A stretch of DNA of 64,000 nucleotides from CAZLFQ01 sp964625465 (GTDB lineage: Bacteria > Pseudomonadota > Alphaproteobacteria > Rickettsiales > Midichloriaceae), in NCBI GenBank assembly GCA_964625465.1, contig CAZVFD010000004.1, positions 24,111-88,110 on the forward strand, read 5' to 3'. The translations under genes were made by a program, and so were the position numbers. Below are positions 1 to 9,457 of this stretch, piece after piece. A model generated the notes under the pieces. The model saw nothing but the letters and a program-made list of their open reading frames with translations, was not told where the DNA came from and searched no databases. Numbering within the stretch: position 1 is the stretch's first letter; every line of letters starts with the position of its first letter.

Positions 1-2
1 AA

Positions 3-122
3 AAACTACATAATGAAGAAAAGCTAGCAGCATTTGAGATAGTGGAATTCAACCCAAAGACAGATGCCAATAATATAACACTAAAACTAATTCAAGATAT
101 AATTGACTCAGTTTTCAATTAA
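3..122 (+). CDS. C-terminal end of an arginase/agmatinase-family protein (partial)
   Basis: An open frame enters from the left edge and stops at TAA 120-122, giving about 39 residues. The segment LAAFEIVEFNPKTD followed by an amphipathic helix (LKLIQDIIDSVF) resembles the last strand and helix of ureohydrolases (arginase, agmatinase, formimidoylglutamase), where a V-E-x-N/S-P turn precedes the final helix. The catalytic metal-binding part lies outside the window, so substrate cannot be judged. The gene converges with the EamA transporter gene and their 3' ends overlap by 8 bases. The call rests on a short tail only. Confidence 0.55.
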   Translation, partial: KLHNEEKLAAFEIVEFNPKTDANNITLKLIQDIIDSVFN

Positions 123-1029
123 ACAAAGAGAGAAGATTTTTTTTATACTTGGCAAAACTTTGCGGGCTAATAAGAGTAATAAGGCTGCCTGATAAAATAA
201 CGCATACCCCTAGGCCTTGCAAGAAGGTGATTTTTTCTTGTAAGAAAACAACTCCTACAAAAACCATAAACACTGGCTCTAGAACGGATAATATTGCTCC
301 TTTTGTTGCGCTGATATAACGCAGGGCTTCTAGCAACAAAAGCATAGGAATGGCTGTAGATATTATGCTGATTCCAAGGATGTTAATCCATACAGATATA
401 CCCGTTGGAATTTTAAAGCTTCCGTCATTGATGCTAAATATTAGTGCTGATATAAAACAACCAGTACATGCTAAAAATGTAGATGTTAAAGGAGGCATTT
501 TTATTTGCTTTCCACCCACTACATATCCCGCATAAAGAATGCCTGTCAGGATACTGAGTATAATTCCAAACAAATCGGCTTTTGCTTCTTTTAAATCAAT
601 TAGCAAAATCAGGCCAATCATTATCAAGCCAACTGCAGCAATATAATTTTTGGTGATGCGAATGTCGTATAGAAATTTATTTATGAGCAGCACAAATGCA
701 GGGAAAGTGAAGAATATTACAATCGCAAGACCAGTTCCTATATATTCAGCCGCAACAAAATAGAGCATAGAACAGCCGCCATAAAAAATAGCGCCGACTA
801 TAAGCATTTTTATTACATCTACATTATTAACAGTTTGAATTTGCCGCCATTTAGGTAGCATGATTATAAATATAAAAACTGCTGCAATGAAGAAGCGCCA
901 GAATGACATGTTCTCTACAGAATAACCTTCCTTAATAATAGAAACGCCAAAATATCCGAGTAAAGAATACATCAAACCAGAAATTATGGCGTAAAATTTG
1001 CCTTTGCGCTTTTGTTTTTTATTTTCCAT
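115..1029 (-). CDS. EamA/DMT-family inner-membrane transporter
   Basis: A 304-residue protein with about ten hydrophobic segments in two similar halves, the layout of the EamA (drug/metabolite transporter) family. The first half starts with a GLMYSLLGYFGV helix and a charged W-R-F-F motif; the second half ends with ALRYISATKGAILSVLEPVF, a signature region of EamA repeats. Family members export or exchange small metabolites; in Rickettsia a relative imports S-adenosylmethionine, but substrate cannot be inferred from sequence here. The N-terminus is lysine-rich and cytoplasmic. It stands alone, convergent with the arginase-family tail and 46 bases from the msr gene on the same strand. Confidence 0.88.
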   Translation of the reverse strand: MENKKQKRKGKFYAIISGLMYSLLGYFGVSIIKEGYSVENMSFWRFFIAAVFIFIIMLPKWRQIQTVNNVDVIKMLIVGAIFYGGCSMLYFVAAEYIGTGLAIVIFFTFPAFVLLINKFLYDIRITKNYIAAVGLIMIGLILLIDLKEAKADLFGIILSILTGILYAGYVVGGKQIKMPPLTSTFLACTGCFISALIFSINDGSFKIPTGISVWINILGISIISTAIPMLLLLEALRYISATKGAILSVLEPVFMVFVGVVFLQEKITFLQGLGVCVILSGSLITLISPQSFAKYKKNLLSLFN

Positions 1030-1075
1030 CTATACAGGGTATACCTTTACTGTTCGGATGGCAAATTATATTGCT

Positions 1076-1930
1076 TTAAAATCTTTTCGTGTAATTATGG
1101 CAATAAGGATGCTTGCCAGTTTTTTGATAGTATTCCTGATGATACTCTTCTGCTTTCCAAAACACTTTCATAGGCAAAATTCTTGTGGCAATTTTATAAC
1201 CTTTGTTTGTTAGTTGCTCTATAACCGAGTTGCTAGTTTCTTTTTGTTTTTCATCATAGAAAAACACCGCGCTTAAATACTGCTCGCCAATATCTGGCCC
1301 TTGTCCATCTGCTTGCTCAGGATCATGAATTTCAAAAAAATATTTTATGACTTGTTCATATCTAAGCATCGAAGGATCATAAACTACGCGAACTGCTTCA
1401 TAATGGCCTGTATCACCTTCACATATTTCTTCATAAGATGGATTATCTTTATGCCCACCGATATACCCTGATTCTACCTTCAAAACACCTTTGAGTTTTT
1501 TGAAATAGTATTCAACTCCCCAAAAGCAACCTGCAGCAACTATTGCTTCTTCAGTATCATTCACTTCTAAATTTGCTACAAAATCCAAGCTCGCAGAATT
1601 AACACAATGACGAGTATTGAGTGATGTAAAATTCTCACCTTCAAATACATGTCCTAGATGTGCATTACATCTGTTACATAAGATTTCCGATCTTTGACCA
1701 TCAGCATCAATTTGTACTTTTACTGCACCTTCAACTTCCTTATCAAAGCTTGGCCAACCACAATATGAATGAAATTTTTGCTTTGATCTAAATAGTGCAA
1801 GACCACATTGACGACATAAATAAGTTCCAGCTTCATCAAGATTTTCATATTCACCAGTGAAAGGATACTCAGTACCTTTATCGCGAATTATTCTAAGTAA
1901 TTGATTTGAAAGACTTTGTGATTTGAACAT
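1076..1930 (-). CDS. msrBA: Bifunctional methionine sulfoxide reductase MsrB-MsrA
   Basis: This 284-residue protein fuses the two stereospecific methionine sulfoxide reductases in the order B then A. The MsrB half (about 1-120) has two zinc-binding CxxC pairs (C39/C42 and C85/C88) and the catalytic RHCVNSASL motif with C109. The MsrA half (about 127-284) begins with GCFWG, whose C135 is the catalytic cysteine, and keeps the GHYEAVRV and EQYLSAVFF motifs. The enzyme reduces R- and S-methionine sulfoxide in proteins, normally using thioredoxin. No signal peptide is visible, so it is cytoplasmic. The fusion order B-A is less common than A-B. Monocistronic in appearance. Confidence 0.96.
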   Translation of the reverse strand: MFKSQSLSNQLLRIIRDKGTEYPFTGEYENLDEAGTYLCRQCGLALFRSKQKFHSYCGWPSFDKEVEGAVKVQIDADGQRSEILCNRCNAHLGHVFEGENFTSLNTRHCVNSASLDFVANLEVNDTEEAIVAAGCFWGVEYYFKKLKGVLKVESGYIGGHKDNPSYEEICEGDTGHYEAVRVVYDPSMLRYEQVIKYFFEIHDPEQADGQGPDIGEQYLSAVFFYDEKQKETSNSVIEQLTNKGYKIATRILPMKVFWKAEEYHQEYYQKTGKHPYCHNYTKRF

Positions 1931-2015
1931 AAAAAATTTCCAATAATTGTTTAGCCTAAATTAAATAATTGGTATTGCAATTGCTGACTATAAATGAACC
2001 TTAAATGAGGTTATT

Positions 2016-5000
2016 ATGGTAGTTGTAACTGCAAAACCAAGTTATCCCGCTCCACTCCCACCAAACCAGCTAACTCCTCTAGAATCCACCTTAAGAGCAA
2101 CCGAGGCTTTGATTAAAGAACCCGACTATGACAAAGGGAAATATAAAAACCACAGGGATGCAATTCTGTATTTACTAAGAGACGACAACCCTGATAATCC
2201 CGCTACTTTAGAAAACATTCTAAAACATGCCAAACGCGCGGACGACATAGAATTAATTGATGCAGTGGTAGAATCATATTCAAAAAACAAAGATAAGACC
2301 AAACACCTATCTGAGCTAGTCTTTAAAACATATACAAAGATCAAAAATGCCACAAACTTTGAGCCATACTCAAATAAAAAGTATTATGAAAAATTAAAGC
2401 GCGATTTGGAGATCTACAAAAAAGATGTAATTACCAGATTAAACAAAGGGGAACTTAAGGACAAAGAGCTGGTAGCAGTCTTAAAGAGCGCTCGTCACTC
2501 ACATGACGGAGAGATCATTCATTTGGTGAATGAATATTATCTAAAAAATCTTAAACAACATGAAGTTATTCCTGAAATTATTCTTAGCACCTATATCAAA
2601 GTAAAAAACGCAAAGTGGTTTCAAGACTACCAAAAATTAGGGATTTACTCACTACTTGAAAAAGATCTTGAGAAATATAGAAAAACGCTTCTGAGCGAAT
2701 TTGAAAAACTAAAAGATTCCAAAGATAAGACCACTAGAAAAAAGATCATTGATATCCTAAGAGATGACATTCCAGATGACCCAGCAATAACAAAGCAAAT
2801 ATTAGAATATGCTAGTAGCAACAATGACTATGAGCTTATTGATGCAGTCATTGCATCTTTCATAAAAGATCCAAATAAAAATAAAGACTTAGCTAAAGAT
2901 ATTTTTTACGTATTTCAACAGATACGAAAAGAAGATGGCTTTAAACCCTATGCTCAATTAGACCACTATCAAAAATTACAAACTGAGTTCAATAATTATA
3001 GAAACGACATCCTCGCTAGACTCCAAAACGATAGTGCAGAAAAAATTCCAGAAAATGAGCTAGGCAAGATTCTAAGTAATGCAATTAAACTAAAAGATGC
3101 TGAAATAGCTGATGCTGCACTACAATATGGTTTCAAATATTTTCTTAATAAATTCAAAAATGAATTCCACAAAATCAAAGTACTAGATTGGTTTATACAT
3201 TATACTAGGTTGCCCCATTACGCCGATCTAAACAACGAGTCAAAATCTGCTTCAAACACTTCAAATGACAATAATGATGATGCTCCTCAATCAAAAAGAA
3301 AGGCCAAAGCACCTAGGCCATCCGCACCTGCTCCAACACCAGACAAGAACATCCCGCTCACTGTTCTATTCTCACAACTAAAAGTTCTGCTAGCCACGCC
3401 TGATTATGATAAGAGCGTATATAATAATTATCGCAAAGCACTTTTATCGCTTCTTAAAGACGATATTCCAGATAGCGAAGAAGACTTAGGTCAACTGTTC
3501 AAACTTGCTAAAGAAACTAATGATGTTGAGCTTATAGATGCCATCATATCACCGTTTGTCTACACCCCAATAAAGGGAGGGAAATTATTTGATCAACTAA
3601 TAGAAACCCTAGCAGATTTAAAAGACGTTTCTTGGTTTAGGTCGTTCTTTAGTTCAAGTCCTTATCAACGCAAACTAGAACAAGTTATGGCTCTGGCTTT
3701 TGCTACAGGATCAGTAAGTTTGAATAACCAGCAATTAAGAAAGCTTTTACAAATTGCCTGTGACCAACATGATTATAAGTTGGCCTTGAATTTACTTAGT
3801 GCCCCTCCTCGAGAAGAAAATGACGATGATAGTGACGACGACCAGGACGAGAGAACAAAGATCGCATTCGAAATTCTTGAATCAAAGATTAAAGAATATT
3901 ATGCAGCCTATTCACGAGATAAAAAATGTCTTTTCTGGTTAGTAGCGATTAAAGATATTTTGAATTGCGATGGGTTACTAAATTTTAGATGCATAGATAT
4001 TAAACAAATAAAAGACCTAGCCGAACTGTCTTTGGCACATAACAATATCCAATTTGTAGAAGCATGGATTAAAATCCGCCCAGACTTGTTAGATCAAGAG
4101 ATGCATCAATCCTTTATATCTCTCGCTGCAACAAAATACAAACAAGCTCTTATGTCTTTGCTAGAAAATGAGCATGCTAGAAATGGCTTTGGTATGGATA
4201 GCATACTAGATATATTATCTTCTCCACTATTAGGGCAAAATGCGCTCGATGAGCTTTTCCCAAATACAAAAAAACTTATTGATATATTAGATGCTACAGA
4301 TCCATCTTATAGAAATAAACTACAAGAAAAATTAATTAACAAATCACCCAAACTAAAGGAAAAATTTGCAAACACCAAATACTCAGATGGCAAATTAGAA
4401 ACTATATGTCTAAATGGTGAATTTGACAAACTTGACACCGCAATACTTGGTAAAGATGTTGGTAAAATTCGAATCAAGGGTAAATCCTTATTGCATTATG
4501 TAGTTAAATACAATTACAACCCTGCTAATGGAGGATGGCCTGACTCAGTACTTAAAAAGCCTATAAACGAGCAACAAGCGGATGAAGCATTTCAAACAAT
4601 TTCCAAGGGCAAAAATCTTATTCTAGAAGAATTGCTACGCACTAAACAATTCTCAAATCAAGACATTCAAGATGCCTATAATAAGGCATATCGGGATGGC
4701 AATGTAGAACGAAAAAACTATAACCCTTTTAGTAAAAAAGCTGAAACTGACAAAACCATAAAAACTGATATCGCCGGTAGAGGTGACCATGCCTTGATGA
4801 AGCAACTAGAAGATGCTGGAGCCAATCCAGCTATGGGAGAAAGCTTTATAGGAGTTTGGCGAGCAGTCACCTATTCTTATGCCGCTTCAGCTGGCATAGA
4901 TTTTGTGTTAGGAACAACAACTGGTCTCATCCAACACTACCTAAAAGTACCAGCAAAAGATTGGTATAATCGTGTAGCTTCATATGTAAGTGGAGGTACT

Positions 5001-6299
5001 AGTGCAGCAGCTTTCTTAGCTACTGGCGCCGTGAAAGATGCGTACTATAGAAATTTAAATCCAGATTACTATAATAATAATTTTTTAGATCTCACTGGTG
5101 TAAACTTAGCAGGTAATTACAAAAGAAATTGGTATGGTGGTATCCAATCAGGAAAAGACCTAGGCAAAGCCATGGCAAGCAATGCAGGTGTTATTGGAGC
5201 CGAGAATGCAATCACTGATGCTGATAGTATTACCTCGGCAAATAAAAATGTACACCATAAAGTAGCACTCGATATTTATGACGATTACTTGAGAGCNNNN
5301 NNNNNNGCTGAGAAAAACACCTCTAGATGGTATTTTCACACCAAGGGATTAGAAGGGTTTATGGAACATCTAGAAGCAATAAATCTCAAGTGTGACTTTG
5401 GAATACCAGGTGACAATGGTTATAGCTTTAATACTGAATTTCAAAAAGAACTTCAAAACATTTTTTCTGATGCAAACGTTGCAAAAACTATTGAATCAAT
5501 AGTGAGCTTCAAGCAAAACGAAATTTTCTTTATGGGCCTTGCAAGAGGCATTGAACAAGGACTAATCAAAACTCCATTATCTCTTAAAAAACAGATTCTT
5601 AATGCTAAAGACAATGTTATAATCGAATTAGCAAAATCTAGACAGGGCCCTGTCAACCAAGATGTACCTTATGTATTTGGCAGATTACGAAAAATCTACG
5701 ACAACCATTCAAAAGAATATGTCCCTCTTTCGGTACTGTTAGTTGCCCAGTTCTATAAGCAATTGGAAATTAGCAGCGGAGCACGCAAAATTGGTGTAAG
5801 AGAAAAAATATGGATTTGTTTTCGCGATGGCTGGCAAAATTTACTGGGTAAAGTGGCTCCCAAATTTGGTATGACCAAAGAACAAGCCAATGATGTTGTT
5901 GCAACCTTCGCAAATGTTACACTAGCTACTGCTGTAGGATTTGGTGGTTACTATGAAAAGAAGCTTAGAGATGAACTTGCTACACAAGGTATTATGAAGT
6001 CTACATTTTACATATCAGAAATTTGTAGATCAGCCATGAGTATTCTTAGTCACACTGGAATTCCTCCTCTTGTAATCATACCCGTAGTTGGCTCTATATT
6101 AGTAATGCTCTATTCCCGACATAAAGAAGTAGACCTTATCACTGCGACTAGTGATTTAGCTCATAAAATTTGGGACGCAATGACTCCACATCCAGATTCA
6201 ACTGGGATCTTTATAAATCACTCAACTCTCGTTAAATTTAATGACCTGCTGAAATTCAAAAGAGAATTAATCCCAGAGGTTGTAGGGATGTCGTTGTAA
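2016..6299 (+). CDS. Giant protein with degenerate alpha-helical repeats, unknown function
   Basis: About 1,423 residues once the N run at 5297 is removed. The N-terminal third holds about five degenerate helical repeats near residues 45, 135, 245, 330 and 475, each with a pattern like I-x-x-LLRDDxPDxP followed by a helix ending in ELIDAVI and a WF/GF-x-PY ending. A low-complexity Asn/Asp then Pro/Lys linker (about 415-447, with KRKAKAPRP) separates repeats four and five, and an acidic run lies near 602-613. The C-terminal third has Gly/Ala-rich hydrophobic segments (about 942-1015 and 1338-1366) that could insert in membranes. No signal peptide. I do not recognise a family. Size, repeats and hydrophobic tail suggest a secreted effector or surface protein (inference only). 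Confidence 0.85.
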   Translation: MVVVTAKPSYPAPLPPNQLTPLESTLRATEALIKEPDYDKGKYKNHRDAILYLLRDDNPDNPATLENILKHAKRADDIELIDAVVESYSKNKDKTKHLSELVFKTYTKIKNATNFEPYSNKKYYEKLKRDLEIYKKDVITRLNKGELKDKELVAVLKSARHSHDGEIIHLVNEYYLKNLKQHEVIPEIILSTYIKVKNAKWFQDYQKLGIYSLLEKDLEKYRKTLLSEFEKLKDSKDKTTRKKIIDILRDDIPDDPAITKQILEYASSNNDYELIDAVIASFIKDPNKNKDLAKDIFYVFQQIRKEDGFKPYAQLDHYQKLQTEFNNYRNDILARLQNDSAEKIPENELGKILSNAIKLKDAEIADAALQYGFKYFLNKFKNEFHKIKVLDWFIHYTRLPHYADLNNESKSASNTSNDNNDDAPQSKRKAKAPRPSAPAPTPDKNIPLTVLFSQLKVLLATPDYDKSVYNNYRKALLSLLKDDIPDSEEDLGQLFKLAKETNDVELIDAIISPFVYTPIKGGKLFDQLIETLADLKDVSWFRSFFSSSPYQRKLEQVMALAFATGSVSLNNQQLRKLLQIACDQHDYKLALNLLSAPPREENDDDSDDDQDERTKIAFEILESKIKEYYAAYSRDKKCLFWLVAIKDILNCDGLLNFRCIDIKQIKDLAELSLAHNNIQFVEAWIKIRPDLLDQEMHQSFISLAATKYKQALMSLLENEHARNGFGMDSILDILSSPLLGQNALDELFPNTKKLIDILDATDPSYRNKLQEKLINKSPKLKEKFANTKYSDGKLETICLNGEFDKLDTAILGKDVGKIRIKGKSLLHYVVKYNYNPANGGWPDSVLKKPINEQQADEAFQTISKGKNLILEELLRTKQFSNQDIQDAYNKAYRDGNVERKNYNPFSKKAETDKTIKTDIAGRGDHALMKQLEDAGANPAMGESFIGVWRAVTYSYAASAGIDFVLGTTTGLIQHYLKVPAKDWYNRVASYVSGGTSAAAFLATGAVKDAYYRNLNPDYYNNNFLDLTGVNLAGNYKRNWYGGIQSGKDLGKAMASNAGVIGAENAITDADSITSANKNVHHKVALDIYDDYLRXXXXAEKNTSRWYFHTKGLEGFMEHLEAINLKCDFGIPGDNGYSFNTEFQKELQNIFSDANVAKTIESIVSFKQNEIFFMGLARGIEQGLIKTPLSLKKQILNAKDNVIIELAKSRQGPVNQDVPYVFGRLRKIYDNHSKEYVPLSVLLVAQFYKQLEISSGARKIGVREKIWICFRDGWQNLLGKVAPKFGMTKEQANDVVATFANVTLATAVGFGGYYEKKLRDELATQGIMKSTFYISEICRSAMSILSHTGIPPLVIIPVVGSILVMLYSRHKEVDLITATSDLAHKIWDAMTPHPDSTGIFINHSTLVKFNDLLKFKRELIPEVVGMSL
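5297..5306. other. Assembly gap (10 N) inside the giant repeat protein gene
   Basis: Ten N. The left flank ends in GAGAGC and the right flank starts with GCTGAG. Joining them through the shared GC gives GAGAGCTGAG and keeps the reading frame (Leu-Arg-Ala-Glu-Lys-Asn), so the gap probably hides no sequence. Confidence 0.95.
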
Positions 6300-6345
6300 A
6301 GTTAGAAAATTCAGTTAAATTTTTTCTATAGATTTGAGGTGCGTA

Positions 6346-6642
6346 ATGAAAATTAGAGATTTAGTTATATTAGTTGCTGAAACAAAAAACAATTCAGAGT
6401 TAGGGGGATTGGTAAACGACTTACTTTATCCTTATTTTTCAAATAATACTAAATTGAATGGGATTCTAAAAAATGTTGCAAGACGTTGTAGCTCAGAGAA
6501 CTTTCAAAGACTTAGACGAGAAACTATTTCAAGCTTGCGTACGTTTGGTTTAGATCTAGAAATTTCGCAATGTAAGTACGAAATACCTTTCTTTAAAATT
6601 GATAGCTGTTGTAAACTCAGTATTTATTATGCTTTCTGGTAA
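6346..6642 (+). CDS. Small protein of unknown function
   Basis: A 98-residue open frame starting at ATG 6346, preceded by a good ribosome binding site (GAGGT at 6336-6340, five bases upstream). The start beginning 12 bases earlier (TTG) overlaps that site and is less likely. The product begins MKIRDLVILVAETKNNSELG and is Arg/Lys-rich in the middle (RRCSSENFQRLRRETISSLR), with two adjacent cysteines near the end. No family recognised. It follows the giant repeat gene by 46 bases on the same strand. Its last 87 bases overlap an opposing open frame, so one of the two may be spurious; the ribosome binding site favours this one. Confidence 0.5.
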   Translation: MKIRDLVILVAETKNNSELGGLVNDLLYPYFSNNTKLNGILKNVARRCSSENFQRLRRETISSLRTFGLDLEISQCKYEIPFFKIDSCCKLSIYYAFW

Positions 6643-6849
6643 CATACCTAGTTCCACCGGGGTTTGTGATAACCTTAAGACCTGAGATTCAGTCCATAAA
6701 TTACGAGGCAGGTGAGGTAAATAATTTCCTAATGTTCTATAAGATTGAGACCATTTTAAAGAAGAAACTTCTGGGATGAACGTACTAAAATTTCTATTAG
6801 GGAAGGTGGAGCCTGAGAAATTTAAGGCTCTTTGGATTAGTTGTTTCAT
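6556..6849 (-). CDS. Small protein of unknown function downstream of the RDD gene
   Basis: A 97-residue open frame whose ATG lies two bases after the stop codon of the RDD-family gene, so it could be translated by coupling in the serS-tat operon. The product starts MKQLIQRALNFSGSTFP and has no recognisable motif or membrane segment. It overlaps the 3' end of the plus-strand small gene by 87 bases. Uncertain whether real. Confidence 0.4.
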   Translation of the reverse strand: MKQLIQRALNFSGSTFPNRNFSTFIPEVSSLKWSQSYRTLGNYLPHLPRNLWTESQVLRLSQTPVELGMLPESIINTEFTTAINFKERYFVLTLRNF

Positions 6850-6851
6850 TT

Positions 6852-7427
6852 TTATCTAACAAACTTGCGTTTCATTAGGTCATTAATATAATTGTGAAAT
6901 TTCTTAAGCCAAGAGAAATCATGTTTAACTTTGACTACAACCGTTGCAGCAATTCTATCGTGCCAACACTGGCTCTTATCACTCCAATTCATTGCAAAAA
7001 ATCCTAAACAAAATGGTATCCCAGAGACAAAATACCCACCTGCTCTCTTAACATACTGCGCACGACTTGGTATTGCTAAAGTTTGGGCATCTACTATTTT
7101 GCACCCGAGTATCCACTTCCCTATCGTGCTACCAATCTTTATCCAAGATAGCAAAAATAGCCCAACGATAAACATCACTGTCAGCAGTTGAACTAAAAAA
7201 TATTTAATAAAAAAATTTTTATTTGATAGATATGAAAACATTGCGGACATATCTATTCGATTAGTTCCAGAAATAATAAATTGCTCAAGGTCTAGACCAC
7301 TTACCAAAAAAGAATTTACACTTGGAACTACAGGTGTTAGAAGAAACGCAATAATCGTAAAGTCTATAGCAACTGCTAATAAACGAGTAGAAAAAGATGC
7401 ATACTTTACATCTTGTTTTTCTTCCAT
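6852..7427 (-). CDS. RDD-family integral membrane protein
   Basis: A 191-residue protein with three to four membrane segments. It shows the RDD family features: an early R-x-x-AVAIDF helix, a central GSTIGKWILGCKIVD motif and the late cytoplasmic WHDRIAATVVV motif. The family's biochemical role is poorly defined; some members act in ion transport. It starts three bases beyond the serS stop codon, and the order tatB-tatC-serS-RDD on one strand suggests one transcript. Confidence 0.85.
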   Translation of the reverse strand: MEEKQDVKYASFSTRLLAVAIDFTIIAFLLTPVVPSVNSFLVSGLDLEQFIISGTNRIDMSAMFSYLSNKNFFIKYFLVQLLTVMFIVGLFLLSWIKIGSTIGKWILGCKIVDAQTLAIPSRAQYVKRAGGYFVSGIPFCLGFFAMNWSDKSQCWHDRIAATVVVKVKHDFSWLKKFHNYINDLMKRKFVR

Positions 7428-7430
7428 TTA

Positions 7431-8702
7431 TTACCTCTCAATTTTTGTTACACCACCCATATACGGCACTAAAACATCTGGAATTGCAATAGAACCATCG
7501 GCATTCTGATAATTCTCCATTATGGCAATTATCGTCCTGCCGATAGGCAATCCCGATCCATTAAGAGTATGCACAAAATAATTTTTCTTGTCACTAAGCC
7601 TTTTGAATCTAGCTTTCATTCTGCGCGCTTGGAAATCTAGAGTATTAGAGCAACTTGAAATTTCTCTATATCTATCTTGCCCTGGCAACCACACTTCAAT
7701 ATCATAGGTTTTTGTCGCACAAAAACCAGTATCGCCTGTGCAAAGCACAACAACACGATAAGGAAGTTTTAATTTATGCAACACACTTTCTGCAACACCC
7801 AACATGCGTTCATGTTCTTCTTTTGAATCTTTCTCATTAGTAATACTGACCATCTCAACTTTAGTGAATTGGTGTTGTCTGATCATGCCTCTTGTATCGC
7901 GACCTGCACTTCCCGCTTCAGATCTAAAACATGAAGCATATGCTGTATACCTTAACGGCAATTGTTCTTCTGGAACAATTTGGTCGGCAACTAAGTTCGT
8001 TAAGAACACTTCACTAGTTGATGTTAACCAATAGTCATTGGTCGTTTTAAACAAATCCTCTTCAAATTTAGGTAATTGACCAACACCATAGACTGTTTCG
8101 GTTTTTACGAGTGTTGGGTGAACTATTTCGGTATAGCCAAATTCTTGCGTGTGGTGATCAAGTAAGAAGTTTGCAAGCGCGCGTTCTAACCTTGCTAAAC
8201 CTGCTTTCAAGGTTACGAAACGTGCACCACAAAGTTTCGATGTTTGCTCGAAGTCCATGAGTCCAAGTTTTTCACCCAGCTCGAAATGCTCAAGTGGTTT
8301 AAAATCAAACTTTCTGATTTCTCCCCACTTTTTTATTTCTTTATTTTCACTTTCGTCAGTACCAACTGGCACCTCATCTGACATAATGTTTGGCAATACA
8401 GCTAGCTCTTTATCAAGTAGCTCTTGTAGCTTTACAACTTCTTGTTCAAGCACTGGGGTCTTTTGCTTTATCTCCTCGCCTTCTTGCATGAGTTTAGAAG
8501 CATCCTCACCTTTGCTTTTGGCCATGCCGATAGCTTTTGCTAATTCATTTCTGCGTGATTGCAAGTTCTGCAACTGCGTTTGATTATTTCTAATATCTTC
8601 ATCAATCTTCAGAATTTTAGCTGCTATTTTGCTAATTCCTCTCTTCTGCATTGCAGCATCAAAAGCTTCTGGGTTCTCTCTAATAAATTTAATATCGTGC
8701 AT
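7431..8702 (-). CDS. serS: Serine--tRNA ligase
   Basis: A 423-residue class II synthetase that charges tRNA-Ser (and tRNA-Sec where present) with serine. The N-terminal 110 residues form the long coiled-coil arm that grips the tRNA (heptads around residues 27-105). The catalytic domain carries motif 2 (FRSEAGSAGRDTRGMIRQHQF) in short form FRSEAGSAG plus RQHQF, and motif 3 (NGSGLPIGRTIIAIMENYQ). Length matches the family. It lies two bases downstream of tatC, an arrangement common in alphaproteobacteria. No defect seen. Confidence 0.97.
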   Translation of the reverse strand: MHDIKFIRENPEAFDAAMQKRGISKIAAKILKIDEDIRNNQTQLQNLQSRRNELAKAIGMAKSKGEDASKLMQEGEEIKQKTPVLEQEVVKLQELLDKELAVLPNIMSDEVPVGTDESENKEIKKWGEIRKFDFKPLEHFELGEKLGLMDFEQTSKLCGARFVTLKAGLARLERALANFLLDHHTQEFGYTEIVHPTLVKTETVYGVGQLPKFEEDLFKTTNDYWLTSTSEVFLTNLVADQIVPEEQLPLRYTAYASCFRSEAGSAGRDTRGMIRQHQFTKVEMVSITNEKDSKEEHERMLGVAESVLHKLKLPYRVVVLCTGDTGFCATKTYDIEVWLPGQDRYREISSCSNTLDFQARRMKARFKRLSDKKNYFVHTLNGSGLPIGRTIIAIMENYQNADGSIAIPDVLVPYMGGVTKIER

Positions 8703-8704
8703 TT

Positions 8705-9457
8705 TTAGACTCGGTGTTTTTCAATTCTTTTGCATATTATAATAGAAATCTCGTAAAGCAACAGCAAAGGAATTGCTAGAGCTATCTGGCTTATCACGTC
8801 TGGCGGGGTCAAAATGGCTGCCAATATAAAAATTACCACTATCGCAAAGCGTCGTTTTTCTGCTAACCATGAGCCTTTAATGAAACCAACTTGTGATAGT
8901 AAAATCAATATTATAGGCATTTGGAAGGCTAATCCAAAACCTACTATTAGGCTGATTACTAGTGACAGATACTCGCTAATTCTCGCCTCTAATACCATTG
9001 GCATTTTAGATGAAGACCCGATGGTCTCAAACCCTATAAAAAATTTCCATGCCAGTGGCATTACATAAAAATAAACGAGTAGTGCACCTACTAAAAACAA
9101 TATTGGTGAAGCAATCAGATACGGTAGTAAAACCATTTTCTCTTTCTTATAAAGACCAGGAGCAACAAAGAAATAAAGCTGCGCAGCAATTACTGGAAAC
9201 GCCATAATAAAGCCAGCAAAAAAAGATAACTTTATGTATGTGAAGAAAGCTTCTGTAAGTCCTGTAAAAATGAATTTATGAGTCTTGTCACCTGACGCCT
9301 CAGAGAGTGGTAGGGTTAAGTAATTGTAAATGTTTTCTGCATACAGGTACGCAATGCACGTGCACAGCAAAAAAGTAAAACTGATAATCATCAGCCTCTT
9401 TCTTAACTCTGCTAAGTGCCCCATAATAGGCATAGTGTTGTCATTGATTGGCAGCAT
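8705..9457 (-). CDS. tatC: Sec-independent protein translocase TatC
   Basis: A 250-residue protein with six predicted membrane helices. The N-terminus has the TatC signature (GHLAELRKRLMIISF), which contributes to recognition of the twin-arginine signal peptide, and the periplasmic loop contains the conserved F-x-x-Y-x-K-LSFFAG segment. TatC forms the substrate-recognition core of the Tat pathway, which exports folded proteins across the inner membrane. The first 17 bases overlap the end of tatB, implying coupled translation. tatA is not in this window. Confidence 0.96.
   Translation of the reverse strand: MLPINDNTMPIMGHLAELRKRLMIISFTFLLCTCIAYLYAENIYNYLTLPLSEASGDKTHKFIFTGLTEAFFTYIKLSFFAGFIMAFPVIAAQLYFFVAPGLYKKEKMVLLPYLIASPILFLVGALLVYFYVMPLAWKFFIGFETIGSSSKMPMVLEARISEYLSLVISLIVGFGLAFQMPIILILLSQVGFIKGSWLAEKRRFAIVVIFILAAILTPPDVISQIALAIPLLLLYEISIIICKRIEKHRV

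Noticed and set aside
1030..1075. Possible small gene between the EamA and msrBA genes
   Set aside because: Only 46 bases; the longer plus-strand frame through it is antisense to both genes.
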